From Pseudomonas helvetica (GTDB taxonomy: Bacteria; Pseudomonadota; Gammaproteobacteria; Pseudomonadales; Pseudomonadaceae): a stretch of DNA of 64,000 nucleotides. Under the pieces are notes generated by a model that was given only the letters and a program-made list of their open reading frames with translations, was not told the DNA's origin and ran no database searches. Below are positions 48,841 to 59,275 of this stretch, in pieces; positions within the stretch are counted from its first letter, which is position 1; each line of letters starts with the position of its first letter. The DNA lies in NCBI RefSeq assembly GCF_039908645.1, contig NZ_CP150917.1:5033501-5097500 (forward strand), written 5' to 3'. The position numbers and the translations under genes were made by a program.

Positions 48841-50462
48841 CAGACTTTAAATCGCGAGACGCCGCTGCGTAGCCCAACGGCCACCTGGCTCAGCTCGTCG
48901 ATGGCGGAACTGGCCTGACGCAAGGACTCGACCGTCTGGCTGCTGGCATCGCCCAACTGCACCAGCGCATGGTTGATCTGTTCGGCGCCCGTGGCCTGGG
49001 CCTGCATGCCCTCGTTAACCATCAACACCCGCGGCGCCAGCGCCTGAACCTGGTGGATGATCTGCGACAGCTGCTCACCGACCTGCTGCACTTCGGACAT
49101 GCCACGGCGGACTTCTTCAGAGAATTTGTCCATGCCCATGACGCCGGCCGACACCGCCGACTGGATCTCGCGAACCATCTGCTCGATGTCGTAGGTGGCG
49201 ACGGCGGTCTGGTCTGCCAGACGTCGAACTTCGGTGGCGACCACGGCAAAACCGCGACCGTATTCACCGGCCTTTTCCGCTTCGATGGCGGCGTTCAGCG
49301 ACAGCAGGTTGGTCTGGTCCGCGACCTTGACGATGGTCACCACCACCTGATTGATGTTGCCGGCCTTCTCGTTGAGGATCGCCAGTTTGGCATTGACCAG
49401 GTCAGCCGCGCCCATCACCGAGTGCATGGTCTCCTCCATCCGCGCCAGCCCCTGCTGACCGGAACCGGCCAGCACCGAGGCCTGATCGGCGGCGGTGGAG
49501 ACTTCGGTCATGGTCCGCACCAGGTCCCGCGAGGTGGCGGCGATTTCACGCGAGGTGGCGCCGATTTCGGTGGTAGTGGCCGCCGTTTCAGTGGCGGTCG
49601 CCTGCTGCTGTTTGGAGGTGGCGGCGATTTCGGTCACCGAGGTGGTGACCTGTACCGAGGAACGCTGCGCCTGGGACACCAGCGAGGTCAGCTCCGTCAT
49701 CATGTCGTTGAAGCCGGTTTCCACCGCGCCGAATTCGTCTTTGCGATCGAGGTTCAAACGGCTGCTGAGATCGCCGGTGCGCATGATGTCGAGGATCTGC
49801 ACGATGCGATTCATCGGCGCCATGATCGCGCGCATCAACAGCAGGCCACAGAGGCCGGCGGCGATGACCGCCACCAGCAAAGACACGCCCATGCTGGCTT
49901 TTGCCGCAGTAACTGCTTGGCGGATGGCCTCGGTAGCGTTAGCGGATTGATCACGATTGCTATCAATCACAGCATTCAACTGCTTGCGGCCATCGACCCA
50001 CGCGGGCGTCAACTCCTGCTCCAGCGCTAGACGAGCCTGTTCGTATTGTTTTTGCTGATACAGCCCGACGACTTTAGCCAACGCTTGGTTGTACGTTTGA
50101 TAACGAGCCTCGAACGCTTCGAACCCGGCCCGATCCTCGGTGGTGAAGATCGTTTTCCGATAGTTGCCCATCTCGTCTTTCAGGTGCGCCTCGGCGCCCT
50201 TGTACAGCTCCAGGTCAGCGGCACTCATGTCGCGATGTTCCGAGAGACCAACGATCCGTTGGGTCAAGACGTAAGTGTCGACCCAGGCGCCACGAATCAT
50301 CGAGCTGTAATACAGCCCTGGAACGGCATCCGACTGGACCGTTTCCTCGCTGGATTCAATCTTCAGCAGACTCGAGAACGAGACCATGACCATCAGCAGC
50401 ATGATGGCGATAATTACCGCAAAGCTCGCCAAAATGCGTTGGCGCAACGTCCAGTTCTTCAC
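48840..50462 (-). CDS. wspA: Methyl-accepting surface sensor WspA
   Basis: The 540-residue receptor has two membrane helices (about 10-33 and 188-212), a periplasmic four-helix-type domain, a HAMP segment and a long coiled-coil signalling domain with the hairpin tip near [20 protein letters not shown]. Methylatable Glu/Gln stretches are visible ([20 protein letters not shown]). It senses surface contact or envelope stress and starts the Wsp pathway. Unlike chemotaxis receptors it forms lateral clusters. It is the first gene of the operon; TATACT at 50495-50500 may be its -10 element. Confidence 0.97.
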   Translation of the reverse strand: MKNWTLRQRILASFAVIIAIMLLMVMVSFSSLLKIESSEETVQSDAVPGLYYSSMIRGAWVDTYVLTQRIVGLSEHRDMSAADLELYKGAEAHLKDEMGNYRKTIFTTEDRAGFEAFEARYQTYNQALAKVVGLYQQKQYEQARLALEQELTPAWVDGRKQLNAVIDSNRDQSANATEAIRQAVTAAKASMGVSLLVAVIAAGLCGLLLMRAIMAPMNRIVQILDIMRTGDLSSRLNLDRKDEFGAVETGFNDMMTELTSLVSQAQRSSVQVTTSVTEIAATSKQQQATATETAATTTEIGATSREIAATSRDLVRTMTEVSTAADQASVLAGSGQQGLARMEETMHSVMGAADLVNAKLAILNEKAGNINQVVVTIVKVADQTNLLSLNAAIEAEKAGEYGRGFAVVATEVRRLADQTAVATYDIEQMVREIQSAVSAGVMGMDKFSEEVRRGMSEVQQVGEQLSQIIHQVQALAPRVLMVNEGMQAQATGAEQINHALVQLGDASSQTVESLRQASSAIDELSQVAVGLRSGVSRFKV

Positions 50463-50555
50463 AGTCAGTCCTCGGGGCCGTTCAAATGGAGGGGAGTATA
50501 GCCGAGGGCACGCTGCGTTTTATAAGCGGTGCATCGCAAGTAGCAACGAAACACC

Positions 50556-50688
50556 TGTGGCGAGGGAGCTTGCTCCCGCTGGAGCGCGTAGCGCTCCCAA
50601 TACTGGCGATGACAATTTTTCAGATGGATCTCATTCGCCGGTTTTGGGGCTGCTACGCAGCCCAGCGGGAGCAAGCTCCCTCGCCACA
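50556..50688. repeat. REPIN, GTGGCGAGGGAGCTTGCTCC family
   Basis: Perfect inverse arms (TGTGGCGAGGGAGCTTGCTC) bracket inner GCGCGTAGCGC and GGGCTGCTACGCAGCCC hairpins. It lies between wspA and the DUF6124 gene, within 100 bases upstream of wspA. Confidence 0.9.
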
Positions 50689-50699
50689 CCGTGGTGCTG

Positions 50700-51068
50700 C
50701 TAAGTCTCTGGCTGATCGAAGTTATCCAGCGCCCGATTCACCGCCAACTCGGCCAGGGAAATCATCTGCTGAATTGCCAGCGCGGTATTGCGTTTGGGGC
50801 CTTCGAGTTCGAACGCCAGATCGCTGGCCATGACATTCGCCGAGGCGAGGGTTTCGCAGGCGTGGGCCAGCAGGGTTTCGCTGTCGACGTCGGGGGCAAT
50901 GACGAAAATGCAGCCGGGGCGTCGGTCGGCCAACAACTGCTTGGTCTCGGGCAATACCAGGTAATGGTCGAGCGCACGGTGCGCGGCGGCGTGGAGTTCT
51001 TTTGAATCGAGGGAGGCGTAGGGAGAAACCGGATCGGTTTCGGGTGGATTGGGCGTGGCTTTGAACAT
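50700..51068 (-). CDS. DUF6124 family protein
   Basis: The 122-residue protein resembles a Pseudomonas-restricted family (DUF6124) of unknown function. It starts MFKATPNPPETDPVSPYAS and has a conserved core (AAHRALDHYL; ETLLAHACETLASANVMASD; RNTALAIQQMISLAELAVNRAL) that is mostly helical. The ATG at 51068 matches the family's usual beginning; ten further codons upstream are unsupported. It stands alone after wspA. Confidence 0.8.
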   Translation of the reverse strand: MFKATPNPPETDPVSPYASLDSKELHAAAHRALDHYLVLPETKQLLADRRPGCIFVIAPDVDSETLLAHACETLASANVMASDLAFELEGPKRNTALAIQQMISLAELAVNRALDNFDQPET

Positions 51069-51427
51069 TGGCTTAGCTCTCTTTGAGTGAGGCTGCAACC
51101 TGTTCGCGACTAAACGAATGGGTGGCGGCTATACGCAGGTTAGTCGACCGACGAGCTAAGAAATCGGCGCGCCCGAGGGCGCCCTGCGCACAGCCACCAT
51201 CAAGTGCAGGGATGGGATACCTGACTGATCAGCACTGATGCGACTTAGCTACGGCAGGCGACTAAACCCGATCACTGATGGGCAGTGACACGGGAACAAT
51301 AGAGGCGACGACCAAGACGCACAAGCCGGCGGATTCTGGCGCAGGTGTAGGCAGCGACGCAAGGCAACGTAGCCTCCGACCGAGGCTTTGGGGAAAGAAT
51401 AAACAGATCAAAAATTGCGTACTGATT

Positions 51428-51468
51428 TGTGGCGAACGGAGCGTGCCCTCCGTTGGGCTGCGTAACGG
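51428..51468. repeat. Degenerate single REP element
   Basis: TGTGGCGAACGGAGCGTGCC followed by CTCCGTTGGGCTGCG keeps the skeleton of the GTGGCGAGGGAGC family with several changes. There is no partner. Confidence 0.55.
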
Positions 51469-51632
51469 TCAAAAAAGATCTTTTCACTTCAAAACCACAT
51501 CATGCCGCACGGCGGACGACCAGAGGCTTACCGAGAGGGAGGCCTTTTTTGTGCAAAAAATCACCTGATGAAACGTATCAGCTAGCAACAAAAAACCCAT
51601 AAATTCAAAAAAATGGAATTTTTCCTTGATCT

Positions 51633-51660
51633 TGAAAATCCACTGACTTACAGTTAAATC
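51633..51660 (+). promoter_or_regulatory. Candidate levansucrase promoter
   Basis: TTGAAA and TTAAAT are spaced by 16 bases, directly upstream of the LexA-type box. Confidence 0.45.
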
Positions 51661-51662
51661 AC

Positions 51663-51678
51663 TGTATGGATATACAGT
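51663..51678 (+). promoter_or_regulatory. LexA-type (SOS) box upstream of the levansucrase gene
   Basis: CTGTATGGATATACAG has the exact CTG-N10-CAG frame and the TAT..ATA interior of the gammaproteobacterial SOS box. It begins three bases past the candidate -10 element, a classic position for repression. A related phage repressor could also own such a site. Confidence 0.65.
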
Positions 51679-51725
51679 CACTAACGAAGATTCATTTAAA
51701 TATATTCATGGATGAGGTACTCCCT

Positions 51726-53006
51726 ATGAAAAGCAACACTGAAAAACTTGGTCAGCTTCCCCACCAGCCCAGCTTGTGGACCCGCGCCGACGCGCTAAAA
51801 GTTCACGCGGATGATCCGACCACTACCCAGCCTCTGGTCAGTGCGGATTTCCCGGTATTGAGCAACGAGGTGTTCATCTGGGACACCATGCCGCTGCGCG
51901 ATATCGACGGTAACGTGGCTTCTGTCGACGGCTGGTCGGTCATTTTCACCTTGACGGCAGATCGTCACCCGAATGATCCGGAGTACATCGACGAGAACGG
52001 TAATTACGACATCATCCGAGACTGGAACGATCGTCATGGTCGGGCAAAGATGTACTACTGGTTTTCCCGCACCGGTAAAGACTGGCAGTTTGGTGGTCGC
52101 GTGATGGCGCAAGGTGTGTCTCCAACCGCCCGTGAATGGGCTGGCTCCCCGATTCTGTTGAACGACCAGGGCGATGTGGATTTGTATTACACCGCCGTCA
52201 CGCCGGGCGCCACGATCGTCAAGGTGCGTGGCCGCGTGGTGACGACTGAACATGGCGTCAGCCTGGTAGGCTTCAAAAAGGTTACGTCGCTGTTCGAGGC
52301 TGACGGCGAGATGTATCAGACCGAAGCGCAGAATCCGTACTGGGGCTTCCGTGATCCATGGCCGTTCCGCGATCCGAAAGACGGCAAGTTGTACATGCTG
52401 TTTGAGGGCAACGTGGCCGGTGAGCGTGGTTCGCACAAGGTCGGCGAAGCTGAAATCGGCGACGTACCGCCGGGCTATGAAGATGTCGGTAACTCGCGCT
52501 TCCAAACGGCCTGTGTCGGTATCGCCGTAGCAAATGACGAAGATGGCGACGACTGGGAAATGTTGCCGCCACTGCTGACTGCAGTAGGCGTCAATGACCA
52601 GACCGAACGTCCACACTTCCTGTTTCAGGACGGTAAATACTATTTGTTCACCATCAGCCATAAATTCACTTATGCCGACGGTGTGACCGGTCCGGACGGG
52701 GTGTACGGTTTCGTCGCGGATTCGCTCTTCGGCCCTTACGTGCCACTGAACGGTTCCGGTCTGGTGCTGGGCAACCCCTCTTCCCAGCCATTTCAAACCT
52801 ATTCACATTACGTGATGCCTAACGGCCTGGTGACTTCGTTCATCGACACCGTACCCACAAAGGAAAGCGACACCGGAATGCAGTACCGGGTCGGCGGCAC
52901 TGAAGCGCCGACAGTGGGCATCAAGGTGAAAGGGCAGCAGACTTTCGTGGTGGCCGAATATGACTATGGTTACATTCCCCCGATGATTGATGTAACGCTG
53001 AAATAG
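51726..53006 (+). CDS. Levansucrase (GH68)
   Basis: The 426-residue enzyme splits sucrose and polymerises fructose to levan. It closely resembles LscB/LscC of P. syringae. Catalytic residues are the nucleophile Asp53 in FIWDTMPL, the transition-state Asp in GFRDPWPF and the acid/base Glu in NDQTERPHF. No signal peptide is visible, as in other Pseudomonas levansucrases, which leave the cell by a signal-peptide-independent route. GAGG stands 8 bases before the ATG at 51726; upstream in-frame ATGs at 51666 and 51708 are possible. The promoter region carries a LexA-type box. In P. syringae the lscB/lscC upstream region is prophage-derived. Confidence 0.95.
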   Translation: MKSNTEKLGQLPHQPSLWTRADALKVHADDPTTTQPLVSADFPVLSNEVFIWDTMPLRDIDGNVASVDGWSVIFTLTADRHPNDPEYIDENGNYDIIRDWNDRHGRAKMYYWFSRTGKDWQFGGRVMAQGVSPTAREWAGSPILLNDQGDVDLYYTAVTPGATIVKVRGRVVTTEHGVSLVGFKKVTSLFEADGEMYQTEAQNPYWGFRDPWPFRDPKDGKLYMLFEGNVAGERGSHKVGEAEIGDVPPGYEDVGNSRFQTACVGIAVANDEDGDDWEMLPPLLTAVGVNDQTERPHFLFQDGKYYLFTISHKFTYADGVTGPDGVYGFVADSLFGPYVPLNGSGLVLGNPSSQPFQTYSHYVMPNGLVTSFIDTVPTKESDTGMQYRVGGTEAPTVGIKVKGQQTFVVAEYDYGYIPPMIDVTLK

Positions 53007-53150
53007 TATTGAAGTTACACAGGGCCTTCAGGCACCGAGTTTGAATTCGATAACAAACACGTTGTGGATATGATCGAGATATCCGCGCCTGACTCATTGC
53101 GACTTGATCGGGAGCCGCATTGAACAATGCGTAACATCGACCCTTCGGAA

Positions 53151-53172
53151 CTGGCTGCATGGATGCAGCCAG
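53151..53172 (+). terminator. Hairpin downstream of the levansucrase gene
   Basis: CTGGCTGCAT and ATGCAGCCAG form a perfect 10-base stem around GG. No T run follows; its terminator role is uncertain. Confidence 0.5.
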
Positions 53173-53190
53173 TAACGGGGCTCTCCCCTC

Positions 53191-53218
53191 CCCCTATCCC
53201 CTATCCCCTATCCCCTAT
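53191..53218. repeat. Four tandem CCCCTAT heptamers
   Basis: Four exact copies of CCCCTAT stand in a row, followed by CCCC. A seven-base unit is not a multiple of three and could vary in copy number by slippage. It lies about 85 bases before the LysR gene. Confidence 0.9.
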
Positions 53219-53303
53219 CCCCAACCAAGCCCCTGCCTGGGCATCGATTAAAAAGATATACACTCTGGCAAATCTATAAAAACCGCCCACCGGGTAATTC
53301 CCC

Positions 53304-54218
53304 ATGATGACCTTGCGTCAGATCCGTCACTTCATCGCCGTGGCCGAGACCGGCTCGATCTCGTCTGCCGCACAAGCGGTGTACATTTCCCAGTCCACCT
53401 TGACCCTGGCGATCCAGCAGCTTGAGCAAGAAATTGGCGTCAGCCTGTTCAATCGCCACGCCAAGGGCATGACCCTCACCCACCAGGGCCATCAGTTCCT
53501 GCGTCAGGCGCACTTGATCCTGGCCACGGTCGACAACGCCAAACGCAGCCTTCAGCAAAGTACCGATCAGGTCGCCGGCCAGTTGACCATCGGCGTAACC
53601 AGCCTGGTCGCTGGTTACTACCTCGCCGATTTGCTCACCCGTTTTCAACGCGCCTACCCCAACGTCGACATTCGCGTAACGGAAGACGAGCGGCCCTACA
53701 TCGAGCATTTGCTGGTCAGCGGCGAAATCGATGTCGGGGTGCTGATCCTCTCCAACCTTGAGGATCGCCATGCGCTGCAAACCGAGGTACTCACGCATTC
53801 GCCGCACCGCCTGTGGCTGCCGGCCCAGCACCCGTTGCTGGAGCACGACAGCATCAACCTCGCCGATGTCGCCCGTGAGCCGTTGATTCAATTGAACGTC
53901 GATGAAATGGACCGCAACGCCCAGCGCATGTGGTCGGCAGCCTCTTTGCAACCGCGCATCACCTTGCGCACGGCCTCCACCGAGGCCGTTCGAAGCCTGG
54001 TGGCGGCCGGCCTTGGCGTGTCGATTCAACCCGACATGACCTACCGCCCCTGGTCGCTGGAAGGCGACATCATCGAAGCGCGAGCGATCGCCGACCTCAG
54101 CCAGACCCTCGACGTCGGCCTGGCCTGGCGTCGTGGCACCGCCCGCCCGGCGTTGGTCGATCCGTTCCTGACCGTCGCCCGCGAGCAGCCTCACGGCGGG
54201 CGCAAGCCATCTATTTAA
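53304..54218 (+). CDS. LysR-type transcriptional regulator
   Basis: The 304-residue protein has the N-terminal winged helix ([37 protein letters not shown]) and a C-terminal effector domain (from about 90, [20 protein letters not shown]). Its place directly before an aldehyde dehydrogenase and a polyamine-type transporter suggests it controls that locus. It is codirectional, not divergent, with them, which is less usual for LysR genes. The effector is unknown. Confidence 0.92.
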   Translation: MMTLRQIRHFIAVAETGSISSAAQAVYISQSTLTLAIQQLEQEIGVSLFNRHAKGMTLTHQGHQFLRQAHLILATVDNAKRSLQQSTDQVAGQLTIGVTSLVAGYYLADLLTRFQRAYPNVDIRVTEDERPYIEHLLVSGEIDVGVLILSNLEDRHALQTEVLTHSPHRLWLPAQHPLLEHDSINLADVAREPLIQLNVDEMDRNAQRMWSAASLQPRITLRTASTEAVRSLVAAGLGVSIQPDMTYRPWSLEGDIIEARAIADLSQTLDVGLAWRRGTARPALVDPFLTVAREQPHGGRKPSI

Positions 54219-54321
54219 TCGAACGCTGCATTCAGTATTTAGTATTTGTCGCCCACAAGCCCGACCACTAGTCTCTGTGCATCTAAATAAGACGGTCGGG
54301 CCTCCAGTCACAGGGAGCACC

Positions 54322-55812
54322 ATGGCCACACAAGAAAAGAGAACCCGAAAAATGGCTGGCGCACAAACCCCGTTGTTCACGGCATTGCTGATCGATGGTG
54401 AATTAATCGCAGGCCAGGGCTTTGTCGAGCCGATCCTCAACCCGGCCACCGGTGAAGTGCTGACGCACATCGCCGAAGCCAGCACCGAACAAGTCGAAGC
54501 CGCCATCCTCGCCGCCCACCGCGCCTTCGCCGGTTGGTCGCGCACCACCCCGCAACAGCGCTCGAACATCCTGCTGGACATCGCCAACGCGGTGGAAAAA
54601 CACGCCGACCTCCTCGCCCGTCTCGAATCGCTGAACTGCGGCAAGCCATTGCACCTGGCCCGTCAGGACGATTTGAGCGCGACGGTCGACGTGTTTCGCT
54701 TCTTTGCCGGCGCCGTGCGCTGCCAGACCGGACAGCTCAGCGGTGAATATTTGCCGGGTTACACCAGCATGGTGCGCCGCGATCCGATAGGTGTCGTAGC
54801 GTCCATCGCGCCGTGGAACTACCCGATCATGATGGCCGCGTGGAAAATCGCCCCGGCCCTGGCCGCCGGCAACACGCTGGTGTTCAAGCCGTCCGAACAC
54901 ACGCCGCTGTCGATCCTCGCCCTCGCACCGGCGCTGGCCGAGATTCTCCCGCGCGGGGTGATCAACATTATTTGCGGCGGCGGTGAAGGTGTCGGTAGCC
55001 ATTTGGTCAGCCACCCGAAAGTGCGCATGGTCTCGCTGACCGGCGACATCGTCACCGGACAGAAAATCCTCCAGGCCGCCGCCAAAACCCTGAAACGTAC
55101 ACACCTCGAACTCGGTGGCAAAGCCCCGGTGATCGTCTGCAACGACGCGGATATTCAAGCGGTGATCGAAGGCGTGCGCACTTATGGCTACTACAACGCC
55201 GGGCAAGACTGCACCGCCGCCTGCCGGATTTATGCACAGGCCGGGATTCACGACAAATTGGTGGCCGAACTCGGCGCTGCGGTCAGCAGCCTGCGCTTCG
55301 CCGGTAAACGTGACGCCGACAACGAGCTCGGCCCGCTGATCAGCACTCGCCAGCGCGACCGTGTGGCCAGTTTTGTCGAACGCGCCCTCGGCCAGCCGCA
55401 CATCGAGCGGGTGACCGGCGCGGCGGTGCATTCCGGCGCCGGTTTCTACTACCAGCCGACTCTGCTGGCCGGCTGCAAACAGAGTGATGAAATCGTCCAG
55501 CGCGAAGTGTTCGGGCCGGTGGCCACCGTGACCCGCTTCGATGAATTGGAACAGGCAGTGGACTGGGCCAACGACTCGGAATATGGCCTGGCGTCATCGG
55601 TCTGGACCCAGAACCTGGACAAGGCGATGCAGGTGGCAGCGCGGTTGCAGTACGGCTGCACCTGGATCAACAGCCATTTCATGCTGGTCAGCGAAATGCC
55701 CCACGGCGGCTTGAAGCGCTCGGGTTACGGCAAAGACTTATCCAGCGACTCGCTCCAGGACTACAGCGTGGTGCGGCACATCATGGCGCGTCACGGCAGC
55801 GATCTGAAATAA
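54322..55812 (+). CDS. Aminobutyraldehyde-type dehydrogenase (first copy)
   Basis: The 496-residue NAD(P)-dependent enzyme belongs to the PatD/aminobutyraldehyde dehydrogenase class, which makes 4-aminobutyrate from the putrescine-derived aldehyde. Catalytic Cys is in [14 protein letters not shown], the general base Glu is in [12 protein letters not shown] and the cofactor block is [16 protein letters not shown]. It has about 20 extra N-terminal residues compared with the second copy at 60284. AGGGAG lies before the ATG at 54322. It starts the putative polyamine locus after lysR. Confidence 0.9.
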   Translation: MATQEKRTRKMAGAQTPLFTALLIDGELIAGQGFVEPILNPATGEVLTHIAEASTEQVEAAILAAHRAFAGWSRTTPQQRSNILLDIANAVEKHADLLARLESLNCGKPLHLARQDDLSATVDVFRFFAGAVRCQTGQLSGEYLPGYTSMVRRDPIGVVASIAPWNYPIMMAAWKIAPALAAGNTLVFKPSEHTPLSILALAPALAEILPRGVINIICGGGEGVGSHLVSHPKVRMVSLTGDIVTGQKILQAAAKTLKRTHLELGGKAPVIVCNDADIQAVIEGVRTYGYYNAGQDCTAACRIYAQAGIHDKLVAELGAAVSSLRFAGKRDADNELGPLISTRQRDRVASFVERALGQPHIERVTGAAVHSGAGFYYQPTLLAGCKQSDEIVQREVFGPVATVTRFDELEQAVDWANDSEYGLASSVWTQNLDKAMQVAARLQYGCTWINSHFMLVSEMPHGGLKRSGYGKDLSSDSLQDYSVVRHIMARHGSDLK

Positions 55813-55899
55813 CCGCACTACGCTAACAACGAGCCGAAAAGGCCAGCTCTGCCACGTTCAAACACTGCCCCGACGATAATTAAAGAAGAGGGAAACCCC

Positions 55900-57051
55900 A
55901 TGTTCGTGCACAAGACCGCACTGTTCAGTGCAATCACCCCCTTACTGCTGGCCAGTGCCAGTATTCAGGCCGCCGAACCGCTGAAAGCCGTTGGCGCGGG
56001 CGAAGGCCAACTGGATATCGTCGCCTGGCCGGGCTACATCGAACGTGGCGAGAGCGATAAGGCCTACGATTGGGTCAGCGGTTTCGAGAAGGAAACCGGT
56101 TGCAAGGTCAGCGTCAAAACCGCCGCCACCTCTGATGAAATGGTCAGCCTGATGGCCAAGGGCGGTTACGACCTGGTGACCGCGTCCGGCGATGCTTCGT
56201 TGCGCTTGATCGGCGGCAAACGTGTGCAACCGATCAATACGGCATTGATCCCGAACTGGAAAAACATCGACCCGCGCCTCAAGGACGGGCCTTGGTACGT
56301 GGTCAACCAACAGGTTTACGGCACGCCTTATCAATAGGGCCCGAACGTGCTGATGTACAACACCAACGTGTTCAAGACCGCGCCTACAAGCTGGAGCGTG
56401 GTGTTCGATCCGCAAAACCTGCCGGACGGCAAGGCCAACAAGGGTCGGGTGCAAGCTTATGACGGCCCGATCTACATCGCCGACGCCGCGCTGTACCTGA
56501 AATCGACCAAGCCGGAACTGGGTATCAAGAACCCTTACGAACTGACCGAAACCCAGTACAAGGCTGTGCTCGACCTGCTGCGCGCCCAGCAACCGCTGGT
56601 GCACCGCTACTGGCATGACGCGACCGTGCAGATGAGCGACTTCAAGAACGAAGGCGTCGCGGCCTCCAGCACCTGGGGTTACATGGTCAACGGCCTGCAA
56701 GCCGATAAGCAGCCCGTAGCCTCGACCATTCCGAAAGAAGGCGTTACCGGGTGGGCCGATACCACCATGTTGCACGCCGATGCCAAGCACCCGAACTGCG
56801 CCTACAAGTGGATGGACTGGTCGCTGCAACCCAAAGTCCAGGGTGACGTAGCCGCGTGGTTCGGCTCGCTACCAGCCGTGCCGGCGGCTTGCACGGGAAG
56901 CGAATTGCTGGGCGCCGAAGGCTGCAAAACCAACGGTTTCGACCAGTTCGACAAGATCGCCTTCTGGAAAACCCCACAGGCTGAAGGTGGCAAGTTCGTA
57001 CCGTATAGCCGCTGGACCCAGGACTACATCGCGATCATGGGCGGTAGATAA
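55900..57051 (+). pseudogene. Polyamine-type ABC binding protein interrupted by an in-frame amber codon
   Basis: The 384-codon frame encodes a PotD/PotF-like periplasmic binding protein: signal peptide (MFVHKTALFSAITPLLLASASIQA cut to its core SAITPLLLASA), then GQLDIVAWPGYIERG and YDLVTASGDASLRL. At 56335 the frame reads TPYQ-TAG-GPNVLMYN. Relatives have Trp there (TPYQWGP), so a single TGG to TAG change explains the stop. The frame before and after is the same and the rest (to YIAIMGGR) is well preserved. It could be a recent pseudogene, a sequencing error or a readthrough site. It is the only binding-protein gene for the adjacent transporter. Confidence 0.85.
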
Positions 57052-57064
57052 CACACCGATCCCC

Positions 57065-57196
57065 TGTGGCGAGGGAGCTTGCTCCCGCTCGGCTGCGCAG
57101 CAGTCGTAAAACCTGCGACTGCGATCTGTCAGTTAGAACGCGTTGGCGAAATTGCGACCGCTTCGCGCTCGAGCGGGAGCAAGCTCCCTCGCCACA
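57065..57196. repeat. REPIN, GTGGCGAGGGAGCTTGCTCC family, inside the transporter operon
   Basis: Perfect inverse outer arms (TGTGGCGAGGGAGCTTGCTC) stand 10 bases after the binding-protein stop and end 93 bases before the ATPase start. It could stabilise the upstream mRNA. Confidence 0.9.
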
Positions 57197-57288
57197 AAAG
57201 CTCACTAGCACATCGATCACGACTCAGCTTTTTCAGAAGTCCAGGCAGGGCCGCTGCGACGGCTTTGGCCTTTTTGGAGCACCGCACC

Positions 57289-58326
57289 ATGACGCTTGCA
57301 GTCCAGTTCACCAACGTCTCCCGTCAGTTCGGCGAAGTGAAAGCCGTCGACCGGGTTTCCATCGAAATCCAGGACGGCGAGTTCTTTTCCATGCTCGGCC
57401 CTTCCGGCTCGGGCAAAACCACCTGCTTGCGGCTGATCGCCGGTTTCGAACAACCAAGCGCCGGCTCGATCCGCATTCACGGCGCTGAAGCTGCCGGTTT
57501 GCCGCCCTATCAACGTGACGTGAACACCGTGTTTCAGGATTACGCGCTGTTCCCGCATATGAACGTTCGCGACAACGTTGCTTACGGTTTGAAAGTCAAA
57601 GGCGTCGGCAAGGCCGAGCGTCTCAAGCGCGCCGAAGAAGCCCTCGACATGGTCGCCCTCGGCGGTTACGGCGAGCGTAAACCGGTGCAACTTTCCGGAG
57701 GCCAGCGCCAGCGCGTGGCCCTGGCCCGAGCGCTGGTCAATCGCCCGCGAGTGCTGCTGCTCGATGAACCGTTGGGCGCACTCGATCTGAAACTGCGCGA
57801 ACAAATGCAGGGGGAATTGAAGAAGCTCCAGCGCCAACTCGGCATCACCTTCATCTTCGTCACCCACGACCAGACCGAAGCGCTGTCGATGTCCGACCGC
57901 GTGGCAGTGTTCAACAAGGGCCGCATCGAGCAGGTCGACACACCGCGCAACCTGTACATGAAACCAAACACCACCTTCGTCGCTGAATTCGTCGGCACCT
58001 CCAACGTGATTCGCGGCGAGCTGGCCCGACAGTTGAGCGGCCATCCGCAGCCGTTCTCGATCCGTCCGGAACACGTGCGTTTTGCCGAAGGCCCAAAGGC
58101 CAGCCATGAGATCGAAGTCAGCGGCCTGCTGCACGACATCCAGTACCAGGGCAGCGCCACGCGTTACGAGATGAAGCTTGAAAACGGTCAGACCCTGAGC
58201 ATCAGCCACGCCAACAACCAGTGGCTGGACGTCAGTGTCCAACATCAAACCGGGCAACGCATCAGTGCTCGCTGGGCCCGCGAGGCCATGGTCCCGTTGC
58301 ACGACGCCGTTGCGAGCGGGGTCTGA
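57289..58326 (+). CDS. ABC transporter ATP-binding protein, polyamine type (PotA/PotG-like)
   Basis: The 345-residue ATPase has Walker A GPSGSGKTT (about 36-44), Q-loop FQDYALFPH, signature LSGGQRQR, Walker B LLLLDEP and LGALDLKLREQMQ, followed by a C-terminal TOBE domain (about 250-340). It energises import with the two permeases downstream. TTGGAG stands 8 bases before the ATG at 57289, and upstream codons run through a REPIN, so the start is firm. It precedes the first permease by one base. Confidence 0.95.
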   Translation: MTLAVQFTNVSRQFGEVKAVDRVSIEIQDGEFFSMLGPSGSGKTTCLRLIAGFEQPSAGSIRIHGAEAAGLPPYQRDVNTVFQDYALFPHMNVRDNVAYGLKVKGVGKAERLKRAEEALDMVALGGYGERKPVQLSGGQRQRVALARALVNRPRVLLLDEPLGALDLKLREQMQGELKKLQRQLGITFIFVTHDQTEALSMSDRVAVFNKGRIEQVDTPRNLYMKPNTTFVAEFVGTSNVIRGELARQLSGHPQPFSIRPEHVRFAEGPKASHEIEVSGLLHDIQYQGSATRYEMKLENGQTLSISHANNQWLDVSVQHQTGQRISARWAREAMVPLHDAVASGV

Positions 58327-58327
58327 A

Positions 58328-59275
58328 ATGAACAGTGCGACCTTGACCCAAACCCCGGTCGGCAGCTCGCCGCTGCACAGGTTTTCCAACCTGCTGTATC
58401 GCCGGCCCAACCTGTACCTCGCAATGCTGCTGGTGCCGCCGCTGATCTGGTTCGGCGCGATCTATCTGGGCTCGCTGCTGACGCTGCTGTGGCAGGGTTT
58501 CTACACCTTCGACGACTTCACCATGACGGTCACGCCCGAGCTGACCCTGGCGAACTTCGCAGCGCTGTTCAACCCCTCGAACTTCGACATCATCCTGCGC
58601 ACCCTGAGCATGGCGATCGTGGTCTCGATTGCCAGCGCCATCGTCGCGTTTCCGATTGCCTACTACATGGCGCGTTACACCATCGGCAACACCAAAGCAT
58701 TTTTCTACATCGCGGTGATGATGCCGATGTGGGCCAGTTACATCGTCAAGGCGTACGCCTGGACCCTGCTGCTGGCCAAGGGTGGCGTGGCGCAGTGGTT
58801 CGTTCAGCACCTGGGGCTGGAGCCGGTGTTGCAGTTCGTGCTGGGGATTCCCGGCGTGGGCGGCAGCACCCTGTCGACCTCCCATCTGGGCCGGTTCATG
58901 GTGTTCGTCTACATCTGGCTGCCGTTCATGATCCTGCCGATCCAGGCGTCGCTGGAACGCCTGCCGCCATCGCTGCTGCAAGCCTCCGCCGACCTAGGCG
59001 CCAAGCCGCACCAGACCTTCATGCAGGTGATTCTGCCACTGTCGATTCCGGGTATCGCGGCTGGTTCGATCTTCACCTTTTCGCTGACCCTCGGTGACTT
59101 CATCGTGCCGCAGCTGATCGGACCGCCGGGCTACTTCGTCGGCAGCATGGTCTACGCCCAGCAAGGCGCCATCGGCAACATGCCAATGGCCGCGGCCTTC
59201 ACCTTGGTGCCGATCGTACTGATCGCCATCTACCTGTCCATCGTCAAACGTCTGGGGGCCTTCGATGCGCTCTGA
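58328..59275 (+). CDS. ABC transporter permease 1, polyamine type (PotB/PotH-like)
   Basis: The 315-residue inner-membrane protein has six helices and the EAA-like cytoplasmic loop ([20 protein letters not shown]) that contacts the ATPase. An N-terminal cytosolic stretch of about 35 residues precedes the first helix ([19 protein letters not shown]). It overlaps the second permease by 11 bases. Confidence 0.94.
   Translation: MNSATLTQTPVGSSPLHRFSNLLYRRPNLYLAMLLVPPLIWFGAIYLGSLLTLLWQGFYTFDDFTMTVTPELTLANFAALFNPSNFDIILRTLSMAIVVSIASAIVAFPIAYYMARYTIGNTKAFFYIAVMMPMWASYIVKAYAWTLLLAKGGVAQWFVQHLGLEPVLQFVLGIPGVGGSTLSTSHLGRFMVFVYIWLPFMILPIQASLERLPPSLLQASADLGAKPHQTFMQVILPLSIPGIAAGSIFTFSLTLGDFIVPQLIGPPGYFVGSMVYAQQGAIGNMPMAAAFTLVPIVLIAIYLSIVKRLGAFDAL

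Larger units (their letters stand above)
51069..51725. other. Gene-poor stretch upstream of the levansucrase gene
   Basis: About 650 bases with no convincing gene. A degenerate REP arm is at 51428-51468 (TGTGGCGAACGGAGCGTG). A weak terminator-like AGGCTT..AGGCCTTTTTT is near 51530-51551. The AT-rich last 130 bases carry the levansucrase promoter and a LexA-type palindrome. Confidence 0.6.

Noticed and set aside
51278..51568. A 96-codon open frame before the levansucrase gene
   Set aside because: It runs through a degenerate REP element, has no ribosome site and no recognisable domain.
55900..57051. Two separate short genes on either side of the amber codon
   Set aside because: Both halves are in the same frame, split in the middle of a conserved binding-protein fold; the second half has no ribosome site or signal peptide.
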